Below are positions 1-8,849 of a stretch of DNA of 46,088 bases, in pieces (within the stretch, counting starts at the first letter, position 1; every line of letters begins with the position of its first letter). Source of the stretch: a virus. The stretch lies in the IMG/VR virus record IMGVR_UViG_3300022220_000006, positions 1-46,088 of that record; one strand, 5' to 3'. The notes under the pieces were generated by a model that was not told the DNA's origin, searched no databases, and saw only the letters and a list, made by a program, of their open reading frames with translations. Both the position numbers and the translations under genes were made by a program.

Positions 1-3000
1 CCAAGTAGTTTCAGACACTTGTGTTGATGAACTGGATTCTGATTCACTACTTGGAGACGATTCGGAACTGGATGAACTAGATTCACTGGAAATACTTTCA
101 CTTGATGAGGTGGACACTGATGTAGAACTTGACGAAGACGTTTTACTCAAAAAGGTGGAACTAGAACTAGAACTGCTCTCAATAACCAAAGTACTAGAAC
201 TAGAACTACTTGAGGAAATTGAAGTTGAACTCGACGTTTTACTAAAAAATGTAGAACTAGAACTTAATGTACTTGAACTACTATTACTAGATGACGTTAC
301 TGATTGCTCAGTAGAAGAACTCGATGAAGACGATGAAGTACTTACACTAGAACCAGAACTTTGCAATAAGGTTGAACTACTATTTGAAGTTGAAGTTGTT
401 AGATCATTAAAAGTTGATGAAGAACTAGAGTTAGAGCTGTCAGAAGAACTGCCAGAAGTTTCTGACACCACCGTTGATGATGAACTACTATTACTTGATT
501 CTGACGTGCTTGAGCTTGTCTTAGAAAAGAATGTAGAACTTGAGGATGGTGTCGAAGATGATTCGCTACTTTGTGTCGTTTCTGATGATACCGATTGAGA
601 TGATTCACTTGTGCTGCTACTGCTGGTTGAACTGCTTGTTAAGCTTTGTTCTGTTGAATTAGACGATGATGAGCTTGTTGTTAAGCTAAAAAACGTTGAT
701 GAAGAACTAGAAAACGAAGAAGAACTCGAATTTGAAGAAGTTTCGCTTACTTCTGTAGAACTTGATGATAATTCAGAAACACTAGAATTAGAAAGCGTTG
801 ATGATGAACTGCTCGAAGAACTACTAGATTGAGAAGACGATTCGGAACTTGCTGAAGTTGAAGGACTTGATACAGACGTATCCGAACTTGAAGTAGTTAA
901 ACTAAAAAATGTAGAACTAGAACTCAATACATTTTGTGTACTTGTGCTTTCCGATGATTCTGTAGTGGAACTACTTGTCAAACCCTGTTCTGTTGAACTA
1001 GACGATGACGAACTTGTTGTTAAGCTAAAAAACGTTGATGAAGAACTAAAACTCGAACTAGAACTGGAACTATTAGATGAAGATGATACTGAAGTGGAAC
1101 TACTTGATGATATACTACTTGACGACGAATCCGTACCCATCGTCAATTCCCAATCGTCACTCATCCAAAAGTGACCAAAACCACCATGAGCGTTTGATGT
1201 GAAAGTTACCTTCGATAATTTAGAAAAAGTTGGTTGGGGTAAAACATGTTTAACAACTCCAGTAGTAACCGGAATTGTATGCGTACCAGTGCTTACTCCT
1301 AACTCATCAAACCCTTCAAAAGTTAACGAAGTAGTACCAAATACTGTTGCACCTACTGATAACCCTTTTACATATAAACTAATAAAATCAAACGGAGAAG
1401 TACCGGCTGCAATCTCCATATCAGTCACAGCAGTTCCAGTGAGCTGTGTTGCAACATTTGGATTTGATGGAAAATCAAACTGATCTAACCCATTATTGGT
1501 TATAACTTGGTGGGTAGCGGTAACTAAATCAGACCAATTAAATCCACGATATGGGTTGCTAGGTGTACCATTTCCAAATGCGTCAGGTATAACATCATCA
1601 AAGTTTAAAATTATATTTTCACCAGGTGAACTACTGGAAGAATAGGAACTATATTCCAAACTAGTTGAGGTAGAAAGAGAAAAAGTGCTTGATAAACTGC
1701 TTGATTGAGAAGAAGAGTTACTACTTGTACTACTATTGGATGACTCTGAAAGTGTCGATGCGCTTGAAGAACTAGATGTGGATGTGTCAGAACTGGAAGT
1801 TGTTAAGCTAAAGAACGTAGAACTTGAACTCAATATACTTTGTGTACTGGTACTTTCTGATGATTCGGACGTTGAAGAACTTGTACTAACACTTGATTCG
1901 GAAGTAGAACTAGAAGAGCTAGTTACGCTTTGTTCTGTTGACTCAGAAGTACTTGAACTTGTTGTTAAGCTAAAAAATGTACTGGAACTGGTTACAGTTG
2001 AACTACTACTCGAACCTGTACTGCCAGATGTAGTTGAAGAAGAATTTGAACTACTTGAAGAAGAATCAACATTTAACTGTATTTTTATATCATCCATAGT
2101 AAAATATGGATCTAAAAATCCTCCAGAAGGAACACCGGTAAATTGAATTTTAGACAGATTAGAAAATATATTAGTAGGTAACGTATGTTTAACAAAAAGA
2201 GAGATTAACGGAATTGTATGCGTCCCGGTACTAGTACCGGTTTCATCAAACCCTTCCAGGGTTACTGCTGAAGCTCCAACATTCAAACCACCAAAGGTTA
2301 AATCACGGAGATACAAACTAATAACACTAAACGGAGAACCTTGATCAATTTCTATTGAAGCGGGAGCGGCATTACTTAATGTTGCTACTTTAGGGTTACT
2401 AACAAAATCAAATAAATCTAACCCATTGGTTATTAAACCAGTATGGGAAAAAGCATCCAAATTTGTGACAGTAAATCCTTTATATGGAGATGGAACAGTT
2501 CCAAATCCACTACTAATCACAGGAACATCGCCAAAATCTAATACAATACACCCTTCAGTCGAACTACTTGATGTAAAGGAACTGAATTCTTGGCTTGATT
2601 GGCTACTTGACGTTGAACGTAGTTCAGTAGAAGAATCACTTGAAGTACTGCTGGAAGTGGTTAACGCTTCAGTTGAACTTGAACTAGAATTAACACTAGA
2701 ATCAGAACTAGAACTTGAACTCGTTGTTTTACTAAAAAACGTTGATGAACTAGATAGTGTACTTGAATCAGAAGAATCTGAACTGGTTTCAGAAACCAGT
2801 GTGGAACTAGAAGAAAATTCTAAAGTACTTTGTGAAGAAGAATTAGACGAAGATGATATTACTAAACTAGAAAAGCTTGAGCTTGTTTCGGAACTGGTAC
2901 TATCTGAAGAGCTTGTACTTGAACTAGAAGTGGTGCCAAGATCGGTACTGCTACTAGATAAGGAAGTTGAAGAGCTTTCGCTGGTACTAATCTCAGTACT

Positions 3001-3360
3001 AGAACTGGAAGTGGTCAGATCTTCTGTAGAAGAAGATGATAAACTAGATGAGAACGATTCACACAATGTGTCGCGTTCCGCTTTAAGCTCAAGCATCGTC
3101 TTCGGAAGTTTTGTGACAAGAATTCTGTCACCTTGCTGCACATCAGTATCAGGTAGGAAATAGAATAAATGACGCGATTTTCCAGTTTCAGCAGGTATCC
3201 CATATTGGTCCAATGTGTCTCTGCCAACATGCTCCCTAGTTGTTGGTACATTTCTTGCTATTGTTGCCCAATCGACAACTGCTTCAAAATATTCATTTCT
3301 ACCAATATTAGACCTTCGTTGGATCGCACATTCGGAACTTAACAAAGATAAGAAGGACAT
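1..3360 (-). CDS. Serine-rich virion/adhesin-like protein, 3' part beyond window (partial)
   Basis: The reading frame is open from an ATG at 3360 down to the window edge with no stop, so only the N-terminal ~1120 residues are visible. Residues ~1-100 form a normal-composition N-terminal domain with a stretch reading DVQQGDRILVTK, which resembles phage head-closure/neck domains. After this come long serine/threonine tracts with short motifs such as STFFSLTTS and STEQS. Two similar globular modules (about 2090-2560 and 1140-1640 on the plus strand) each read roughly NGLDxFDFxSNPxVATL then GFDExGxSTGTHTIP. They look like duplicated beta-sandwich carbohydrate-binding modules. Ser codons alternate between AGT and TCN. 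No clear Shine-Dalgarno site precedes the ATG, but no better start exists. It is probably a fibre, collar or decoration protein; the exact role is unknown. Confidence 0.8.
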   Translation of the reverse strand, partial: MSFLSLLSSECAIQRRSNIGRNEYFEAVVDWATIARNVPTTREHVGRDTLDQYGIPAETGKSRHLFYFLPDTDVQQGDRILVTKLPKTMLELKAERDTLCESFSSSLSSSSTEDLTTSSSSTEISTSESSSTSLSSSSTDLGTTSSSSTSSSDSTSSETSSSFSSLVISSSSNSSSQSTLEFSSSSTLVSETSSDSSDSSTLSSSSTFFSKTTSSSSSSDSSVNSSSSSTEALTTSSSTSSDSSTELRSTSSSQSSQEFSSFTSSSSTEGCIVLDFGDVPVISSGFGTVPSPYKGFTVTNLDAFSHTGLITNGLDLFDFVSNPKVATLSNAAPASIEIDQGSPFSVISLYLRDLTFGGLNVGASAVTLEGFDETGTSTGTHTIPLISLFVKHTLPTNIFSNLSKIQFTGVPSGGFLDPYFTMDDIKIQLNVDSSSSSSNSSSTTSGSTGSSSSSTVTSSSTFFSLTTSSSTSESTEQSVTSSSSSTSESSVSTSSSTSESSESTSTQSILSSSSTFFSLTTSSSDTSTSSSSSASTLSESSNSSTSSNSSSQSSSLSSTFSLSTSTSLEYSSYSSSSSPGENIILNFDDVIPDAFGNGTPSNPYRGFNWSDLVTATHQVITNNGLDQFDFPSNPNVATQLTGTAVTDMEIAAGTSPFDFISLYVKGLSVGATVFGTTSLTFEGFDELGVSTGTHTIPVTTGVVKHVLPQPTFSKLSKVTFTSNAHGGFGHFWMSDDWELTMGTDSSSSSISSSSSTSVSSSSNSSSSSSSFSSSSTFFSLTTSSSSSSSTEQGLTSSSTTESSESTSTQNVLSSSSTFFSLTTSSSDTSVSSPSTSASSESSSQSSSSSSSSSSTLSNSSVSELSSSSTEVSETSSNSSSSSFSSSSSTFFSLTTSSSSSNSTEQSLTSSSTSSSSTSESSQSVSSETTQSSESSSTPSSSSTFFSKTSSSTSESSNSSSSSTVVSETSGSSSDSSNSSSSSTFNDLTTSTSNSSSTLLQSSGSSVSTSSSSSSSSTEQSVTSSSNSSSSTLSSSSTFFSKTSSSTSISSSSSSSSTLVIESSSSSSSTFLSKTSSSSSTSVSTSSSESISSESSSSSSESSPSSESESSSSTQVSETTW

Positions 3361-3382
3361 AATTTATAACGCTATTTGAATT

Positions 3383-4237
3383 TTATTGACAAGTGTTACT
3401 ACCATTACCTATTACATCCAGATTTATTGCATAGATTCCGCTATCTAATATTTTACCATTATCTGGTGGTATACTAAGATCGTATGCCACAACCGTCTTT
3501 GGGATGTTTGGATGTTGATCATCATCGTTGCCAAGATAATTGGAACCTGGCTTGTTTATACACGCCATAACTGGAACGTTTCGTATCTTGAATTTTGATA
3601 TGATTCCATCAAAAATAAAGCGTGGGTTGGTAACGTCAGTAGTTTTCTGAGCACCTAAAGTAATTCTAGTTACACCCTGCGGGAACCCATCAATAATTGT
3701 CTTTTCAAAATTATGAATCCACTGTCCAGGTAGTTTTTGTGCGTAATACGCATTCTTTTGAATCTTACCATTGATACGAATAATAGGATGAATTCCATTC
3801 GAACCTACTTTTATTGTATACCATTCTCCGACAATAAGAGCGGTTGTAATAGCTCTAGCTTCAAACATCTTCAATGCAATCTCTGTCTCATTTTCAAACA
3901 AATGATGATCGACTAACCAATCAGCATACATAACAATAAAAAATTGAGCTTCACCAGGTTCATCTAACCAATTCAGAACTCCCGCTGCCATAGCATTACT
4001 GAATTGTTTATTAGCATCTGACAAACGCCATAAAATAGTTGAAGATCCTTGACCAGACGGTACACTATTCATCTTAAACTTGACAATAACGGTAGAAAGA
4101 TCATCAATCTTCCTAATAGCTGGACCAATGTCTCCTACAAGATATGAATCCGTACCATTAAACTCGTAACCGCATTGTTGTGAAAAACCACTGAAACAAA
4201 TGAAAAAACTAAAAGCAAAAAATAACACACTCTTCAT
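3383..4237 (-). CDS. Exported concanavalin/LamG-like protein
   Basis: About 284 aa. I chose the ATG at 4237 because GGGAG lies 8 nt upstream; an in-frame GTG at 4246 is less likely. The N-terminus is a classical signal peptide: MKS, a phenylalanine-rich hydrophobic core, then FSGFSQQ as the likely cleavage site. The mature part begins with YEFNGTDSYL, the usual opening strand of LamG/concanavalin-like sandwiches, and has the later strand pattern expected of that fold (WYTIKVGSNG, FIFDGIISKFKIRN). It lies directly between the head-tail gene and the Ser-rich gene at 3360. A signal peptide is unusual for a virion protein. It may be a secreted lectin, or a virion part with a hydrophobic N-terminus. 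Confidence 0.7.
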   Translation of the reverse strand: MKSVLFFAFSFFICFSGFSQQCGYEFNGTDSYLVGDIGPAIRKIDDLSTVIVKFKMNSVPSGQGSSTILWRLSDANKQFSNAMAAGVLNWLDEPGEAQFFIVMYADWLVDHHLFENETEIALKMFEARAITTALIVGEWYTIKVGSNGIHPIIRINGKIQKNAYYAQKLPGQWIHNFEKTIIDGFPQGVTRITLGAQKTTDVTNPRFIFDGIISKFKIRNVPVMACINKPGSNYLGNDDDQHPNIPKTVVAYDLSIPPDNGKILDSGIYAINLDVIGNGSNTCQ

Positions 4238-4238
4238 A

Positions 4239-4934
4239 TTAAACACTCCCTATGTACAAACCTTCTGTGTTTGGTAACAGATCAAATAAAAAATTTATAT
4301 AATCATCGAACGACATAATCATCGAAGATTTGGATGCTGACCCAAGTTGATACTCATACCGTCCTATCTTCTCCTTAACTTTACCGAATGCATAAGTTTC
4401 TGCATCAATCATTTGTAATGATTTACCGATCAACAATAGCTGAAGCAGTTTTAACATACCTGTCGCTACCGTTCCAAAAACGCCTGTCAATTTAACATTG
4501 TTTAATCCAGGTGGAAAGAAGTTGAGAGTATTAAGATCATCAATATCAGCGATGGTTTCTATTTGGTGAAAATTGGGTTTAATCAATCTAATTACACCGG
4601 TATCGCATGCCCATTCAACTTCTCTATCTTCTCCAGTAAGTGTTAATGATTTAGTTCTTTCATTACTATAAATAATAGTAATATCAGTAAGCTCAATAAT
4701 CGGAACACGTGGACTAATGACGCAACTTTCTCTTTTGCCATCCACATACAATACACTACTAGACTGTTCCCATTGTGTATTTGTCTTACATGCTATCATT
4801 TCAGCAGATGCTAATCTTATATAACTAGGTAGATTGTCCATACAGAATGTAGGATCGATCATAATGAAAAATTCAACTATCTCATCATCGCTTAAAAAAT
4901 CTGTTGCGTTTATCTGACCTAGTTCACAGCTCAT
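4239..4934 (-). CDS. Probable head-tail connector/adaptor protein
   Basis: 231 aa. The N-terminal third is alpha-helical (FLSDDEIVEFFIMIDPTF). The middle has a beta-rich insert, and residues ~145-175 read FPPGLNNVKLTGVFGTVATG followed by a hydrophobic helix LLQLLLIGKSL. This layout (helix bundle, insert giving ...VKLTGxFG, then a long helix) is typical of phage gp6/gp15-type head-completion adaptors. The start overlaps the stop of the upstream gene by ATGA at 4931-4934, so the two are translationally coupled. The position, downstream of the capsid genes and next to fibre genes, fits a neck role. Assignment is by pattern, not by close homology. Confidence 0.55.
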   Translation of the reverse strand: MSCELGQINATDFLSDDEIVEFFIMIDPTFCMDNLPSYIRLASAEMIACKTNTQWEQSSSVLYVDGKRESCVISPRVPIIELTDITIIYSNERTKSLTLTGEDREVEWACDTGVIRLIKPNFHQIETIADIDDLNTLNFFPPGLNNVKLTGVFGTVATGMLKLLQLLLIGKSLQMIDAETYAFGKVKEKIGRYEYQLGSASKSSMIMSFDDYINFLFDLLPNTEGLYIGSV

Positions 4935-5952
4935 TTTTGTTGCTTCCTTAAATATGCTTCTTGATACTTCTTAAATTTTTCGGCAAATGGATAATACATT
5001 TCTTCGGTTCTTTCTTTGGTGGTATCACCAAAATCAAAAGTTGCATCCATTACAGCATTTTCTAGTGGTACATAATCAAAAGTTTTTAAACCACTATTTG
5101 GGTTTGTATTATAAATGTTTAACCCGTATTTTGCACCTTCTTTCTTAATCCACGGCATGTACTCGTCATTCATCCGCTTGTAAGTGGAGTTGTTTCCTTT
5201 AACACCCATATTTGGATCTCTACCATCTGTAAAACAGTATTTGTCTTCGGCCGTCATGTTGCAATCCACACCTACTAAATATATCTTGCGAAATCCCAAA
5301 AGGAACAGAATTCTGATCGCAGATACCATAACAGATCTGTTACCGCCATATTGCGCTGCGCATCCCCAATTAATCGTAGCTTCAGTAAAGAATCTTGGTC
5401 CATGAAACTTTGAATTTCTTGTAAAATAAGTTACATTGGGACATGTTCTAACAACGTGTGTTGCTGGACCCCAGATCCCTCTGTCTTCTATGTATCTTGA
5501 ATCCCATAACTCTTTTTCAGCATTTGAATACGGTGTAAACTTTTGAATTTTGGGATCTAACCAAACAGATAACATAAATCTCGATGGATCATCTACACAA
5601 ATAAACGAATCAGGACGAAACATAGATACACAATTATTCATGCACATTGTGTAACATTTTTGTAATAATGTTGTATCAACTTTTTTTAAACTTGGACCAC
5701 CACCTACTAAAAAAGCGGTTGCACCTTTGAATCTTCCAACGGCAGTATAATCAACATTACGTTAGCAGAAAAAAAGAACGGCTTATATTGATTGAACTCT
5801 CCCGCATAATCATATCCTACCATCCGATCACGATCATGTTTCCATCGTGTACCGTCACCTTTGTCTTGTTTTAACCCACGATCCGCTCTTGATGTTATTG
5901 ATTTAAAATTTGTTTTACCTTCTCTTGGAATACCTTCTGATTTTTTCTTCAT
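4931..5952 (-). CDS. DUF115/MAF-like glycan or morphogenesis enzyme, split by a -1 frameshift
   Basis: Two adjacent reading frames join into one protein of about 340 aa. The upstream frame (5952 to 5707) starts MKKKSEGIPREGKT and reads AGEFNQYKPFFFSAN, then runs out of frame. The other frame continues NVDYTAVGRFKGATAFLVGG, GPSLKKVD and on into MCMNNCVSMFRPDSFICVDD. The switch must occur near 5758-5763, because the second frame has a TAA immediately before it (5762-5764). The G-GGPSL motif and later GGNRSVMVSAIRILFLLGF followed by KIYLVGVDC match the DUF115 family, which includes MAF flagellin glycosyltransferases and phage 'morphogenetic' proteins. A one-base deletion (or error) around TAACG is the simplest explanation; -1 recoding is possible. 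If the split is real and not recoded, the gene is broken. Confidence 0.7.
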
Positions 5953-5963
5953 TCTATCCTCTT

Positions 5964-6704
5964 CTATTGTTGAACTAGTTTATCAAATTCATAGCGATGG
6001 TGTTGCAAGTGATATTGTTTTTGTGGAAACTCTAACTTCACTACCTTATCAAACTTACTCCTAAATGTTCGGTCACTCTTATATGTTATTGATCTAAAAA
6101 AGTTTCTATCCCTGTTTTGGTTTGCATTTACATATATTTCATCTTTTAACTCTTTTGTAAAAACAAACTGCGTATTACCAGCACCTGGTGCAGTAGTAAT
6201 ACGTGTTTCCATATCAGTAGTATACATTTTAATAGTATTTGGTATGTAAGATGGGTAAACAAATCTAGATATAAGTTCATCCATTTTGTCTATATCATCA
6301 GTACTGGTTCTACATACTGTGTACATGTTTGATTCGTTATCTGAAATTTTTTCTACTTCCAAAGCAGCTTCAATTAAAGCATCAAAAAAAAGCGGATCAT
6401 ATACATGATCAGCATCAGCAAATAAAACACAATCGGTATCTGCATCCAAATTTTGCACTTGCCAATTTCTTTGTGAACCTCTAGTGTTAAATTGTGTATC
6501 AAATCCAGTTACGCGTACAAACTCACCAAAGACATCACCAACTAATTGAGAAGTCAATTGTAATCTACTATCTTCTCTATCGAAAGTTGACACCCTTACT
6601 TGTATATCGTACTTAGATACTGCTCTACAATCTTTTATTGAACTTAACATCCAATTAAGACGCTTTTCGTATCCGTAGCAGAACACCATAACTTCAATTT
6701 TCAT
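5964..6704 (-). CDS. Glycosyltransferase, GT-A fold (GT2-like)
   Basis: 246 aa. It begins with a beta strand typical of GT2 enzymes (MKIEVMVFCYGYEKRLNWML) and carries a DxD motif at residues 97-99 within VLFADADHVYDP, where a divalent metal and the nucleotide-sugar would bind. RGSQRNWQ (residues ~75-82) resembles the acceptor/donor loop in this fold. The C-terminal region is rich in basic and aromatic residues. The ATG overlaps the end of the upstream sulfotransferase by 11 nt. Donor and acceptor are unknown. The setting among Ser-rich fibre genes and other glycan genes suggests modification of a phage protein or host surface sugar. Confidence 0.75.
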   Translation of the reverse strand: MKIEVMVFCYGYEKRLNWMLSSIKDCRAVSKYDIQVRVSTFDREDSRLQLTSQLVGDVFGEFVRVTGFDTQFNTRGSQRNWQVQNLDADTDCVLFADADHVYDPLFFDALIEAALEVEKISDNESNMYTVCRTSTDDIDKMDELISRFVYPSYIPNTIKMYTTDMETRITTAPGAGNTQFVFTKELKDEIYVNANQNRDRNFFRSITYKSDRTFRSKFDKVVKLEFPQKQYHLQHHRYEFDKLVQQ

Positions 6705-7407
6705 TCTCTATCCCTTTAAATTCTATTGCTTTTCCACCACGACGTTCCTTAACTTCAAACCATCTATTCACTATTTGCACTTTCGTCTCTGGCAATCTAA
6801 TATCTTTCTCTTCTATCCCAACGAACCTTAAAAATTCCAGCATTTTACTAGATTCGTTTAACTCTTGTATATCAAACAGTTTAATTTGTGAACCATATAC
6901 ATTTTGATAACATTGGATATATGTCTGATATAATTCTATATATTTACTAATTACTTCTTTAAGTAATAACCCCTCACCTAAATCGGGAAAGCATATTTCC
7001 CAATCACTTTTACACCTGCCACGATCTTTTCTGTTCCAATAATTTTTATACTTCATGTCACCTTCGCAACGCTTAGTGACCTTTGTATAATGTGATTTCA
7101 CAGTTTCTTCTAAATCCCTAGTTAATGCATATACTTTTGCATTAGGAAAAACTTTTAATAAATCAGGTAAGTACCAAGTATAAAAAAAGCCATTAAAACA
7201 TAAATACTTTTTATGAAAGTATCTATTCTGTACTGCTTCAATATTTTTATTTAACAGTGCTATATCCTTTTTATATGGCAACTTAGGAGCGTGCTCATGG
7301 GTGAAGGACGAATATTGCTGACTTGCTAGCACATGAGCAATACTTTTACTACCTGTCCGTCCTGGGGATAATCCGATGATCACCTGCTGCGTAAATCCTA
7401 GTGGCAT
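6694..7407 (-). CDS. PAPS-dependent sulfotransferase
   Basis: 237 aa. The N-terminal strand-loop IIGLSPGRTGSKSIAHVL (residues 10-27) is the 5'-phosphosulfate-binding loop of sulfotransferases. The second signature VYALTRDLEETVKSHY (92-107) supplies the Arg97 and Ser105 that hold the 3'-phosphate of PAPS. It would move a sulfate from PAPS to a hydroxyl, most often on a sugar. The start overlaps the upstream cupin by 59 nt, and the PAPS loop would be damaged by choosing a much later start. Length is short but normal for bacterial and phage sulfotransferases. The substrate is not visible; nearby glycosyltransferases make a glycan likely. Confidence 0.85.
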   Translation of the reverse strand: MPLGFTQQVIIGLSPGRTGSKSIAHVLASQQYSSFTHEHAPKLPYKKDIALLNKNIEAVQNRYFHKKYLCFNGFFYTWYLPDLLKVFPNAKVYALTRDLEETVKSHYTKVTKRCEGDMKYKNYWNRKDRGRCKSDWEICFPDLGEGLLLKEVISKYIELYQTYIQCYQNVYGSQIKLFDIQELNESSKMLEFLRFVGIEEKDIRLPETKVQIVNRWFEVKERRGGKAIEFKGIENEN

Positions 7408-7786
7408 TATTAATCTCCATATCGTCTTTATTTGTTATATTACTCATGGACCCGCCACAAGATTCTCTATCAATATCCCCCAGTTCTAACTGTACCCAAT
7501 AAACTTCCAATACCTCAGCATCTTCTACCACTTGGAATTGGTGGTATTCATTTGGCTTAACAACCGTCCTATCACCTGGACCAAGAACTGTTACATCACA
7601 CAGATTATAATCATTCTTCCAAACTAAAATTTTAATCTTACCACTAATCACATAAAACATATTGTGTTTGTGAGTGTGTCGATGTTTTGAACACTGCTTA
7701 CCGGCTTCACACCGCATATATTGCACTTCTGAATTGGCATTGCTGAATACCAAATTTGTGCTTCCCCAGACCTTGCCACTCTTCAT
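7349..7786 (-). CDS. Cupin-domain protein
   Basis: 145 aa. The first cupin motif is clear: H35, H37 and H41 in KHRHTHKHNMFYVISGK, followed by the Gly turn. The second motif is PNEYHQFQV with H82. These residues bind a metal in a small beta barrel. The sequence resembles stand-alone sugar-phosphate isomerase-like cupins (mannose-6-phosphate isomerase type II C-terminal domain). The last ~20 residues (NNATRIYAAGDHRIIPRTDR) overlap the sulfotransferase start and have no cupin character, so the original stop may have been lost. It may act on a nucleotide-sugar precursor. Activity is unproven. Confidence 0.75.
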   Translation of the reverse strand: MKSGKVWGSTNLVFSNANSEVQYMRCEAGKQCSKHRHTHKHNMFYVISGKIKILVWKNDYNLCDVTVLGPGDRTVVKPNEYHQFQVVEDAEVLEVYWVQLELGDIDRESCGGSMSNITNKDDMEINNATRIYAAGDHRIIPRTDR

Positions 7787-7809
7787 GATGTTAACTCCTT
7801 TCCGTTACG

Positions 7810-8052
7810 TTATTTCCTCATCTCTTTGTCATAACATTCATCGTCTTTAGCAAAACGTTGACGACCATCTTTACCCATCATCCATGGATTAGTTAATGTT
7901 CTACCAGAGACTAGTTCATCCTCATCAAATGTCTTTTCAAGGATAACTTTGTTTAACCGTCTTATCCTTCTATTGTTAATCCTCTTATCCTTTTTTTCTG
8001 ATACCGCTGTGGTCACCCCACAAATCGGAGTTTTTCTTCTTGATCTGCTCAT
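7810..8052 (-). CDS. Small basic conserved phage protein, unknown function
   Basis: 80 aa. It begins MSRSRRKTPICG, a start I recognise from a family of short basic proteins found in many phages. It is rich in Arg/Lys in the first half (RINNRRIRRLNK) and in Asp/Glu/Lys toward the end. There is no transmembrane segment, signal peptide or Cys-based zinc motif. It lies 2 nt from the neighbouring glycosyltransferase gene, so it is translated with it. The charge pattern would suit nucleic-acid or virion contact, but no role can be assigned. Confidence 0.65.
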   Translation of the reverse strand: MSRSRRKTPICGVTTAVSEKKDKRINNRRIRRLNKVILEKTFDEDELVSGRTLTNPWMMGKDGRQRFAKDDECYDKEMRK

Positions 8053-8054
8053 GT

Positions 8055-8792
8055 TTACCTAGCATGAAAATAATGTTTGAAGTTCGAATAACCTATACCT
8101 CGACCAAGACGTTCGGCGAGGTAAAATAAGAAAGTGTCGTGTGACGGAACTGGCATCCGGCCATGCCGTATCGAACTGGCATTACATAGGTCAACGGCGT
8201 GTTTAATGAACGCTCCTTTTTGTATGCAACAAAACGATGCAATTCGTTTATGGCCATATCTAGACTCTTTAATGTCATTGGGGTATCTATGTTCTGTCCC
8301 GATGAAACATTCGAATTGTTCGCACCAATCTCCCAATCTGTCAAACCAGTGATAACCGGTTCTGTCATACTCTGGATCTGCTTTGCATTTGGTGTATCTC
8401 CACTTATGTCCAATAATAACTTGTCTATTATATTTTTTGGGTAATTCAAAATTAGGACCTTTTAGATGAGTATCTCCGTCTAATTTAATTGAGTACTTGG
8501 TTTTTACATGCTCATGAACGCCAAATATAAATGCCGATAACATTTCTTCTTTAACTGTTTCGCATTCAGGTTTTGACCAATTGATAAGTTCTATCGGATA
8601 ATTATATTTCTCCAATAAACTCGGTTTGAGTATAGAATTAGCAGCTTGATATGCGTTAGAATGTGCAAATACCACAATTGGAGTGTTTTGAATAAACGGA
8701 TCTGCGTGCCAATTATTCAATGCTCTTTCAAACTTTTTTAAATATCTTCCATTATTAGAAACCGCTGTACAAATCGTGAATTCGTTACCCAT
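8055..8792 (-). CDS. Putative glycosyltransferase, GT-A fold
   Basis: 245 aa. The N-terminus alternates strand and helix as in GT-A enzymes (FTICTAVSNNGRYLKKFERAL). A DxD motif lies at residues 105-107 in YSIKLDGDTHLKG. The C-terminal half has many His, Trp and Tyr residues (HKWRYTKC, GYHWFDRLGDW) and an SHDTFLFYLAE segment that could supply the late acidic/His residues of this fold. Family identity is less certain than for its neighbours. A 19-residue reading frame with a strong ribosome binding site overlaps its start (8785-8844), so its translation may depend on that small frame. Confidence 0.6.
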   Translation of the reverse strand: MGNEFTICTAVSNNGRYLKKFERALNNWHADPFIQNTPIVVFAHSNAYQAANSILKPSLLEKYNYPIELINWSKPECETVKEEMLSAFIFGVHEHVKTKYSIKLDGDTHLKGPNFELPKKYNRQVIIGHKWRYTKCKADPEYDRTGYHWFDRLGDWCEQFECFIGTEHRYPNDIKESRYGHKRIASFCCIQKGAFIKHAVDLCNASSIRHGRMPVPSHDTFLFYLAERLGRGIGYSNFKHYFHAR

Positions 8793-8844
8793 TATGCCAC
8801 CTTTTCAATTTACCGTCACAATCTTCTACTTTACATATTTCCAT
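8785..8844 (-). CDS. 19-aa possible leader peptide with paired cysteines
   Basis: ATG at 8844 is preceded by GGGAGG with about 9 nt spacing, a stronger ribosome binding site than that of the downstream gene. The peptide reads MEICKVEDCDGKLKRWHNG and its stop overlaps the start of the glycosyltransferase at 8792. The CKVEDCDGK part resembles the N-terminal zinc finger of phage HNH endonucleases such as the one at 32278, so it could be a remnant of such a gene. It could equally be only a ribosome-loading device. Too short for certainty. Confidence 0.35.
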   Translation of the reverse strand: MEICKVEDCDGKLKRWHNG

Positions 8845-8849
8845 ATCTA

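Noticed and set aside
110-3163. Long plus-strand Glu/Leu/Val-rich open frames opposite the Ser-rich gene
   Set aside because: They are the complement of AGT/TCN serine repeats; composition is monotonous, no ribosome binding sites, and the minus-strand frame has globular domains.
5707-5952. A separate 81-aa gene
   Set aside because: Its sequence continues in another frame as the conserved DUF115 N-terminus; the last ~20 residues are off-frame noise.
8093-8449. 118-codon frame within the glycosyltransferase gene
   Set aside because: A shifted frame on the same strand as a gene with DxD motif; no supporting motif or SD.
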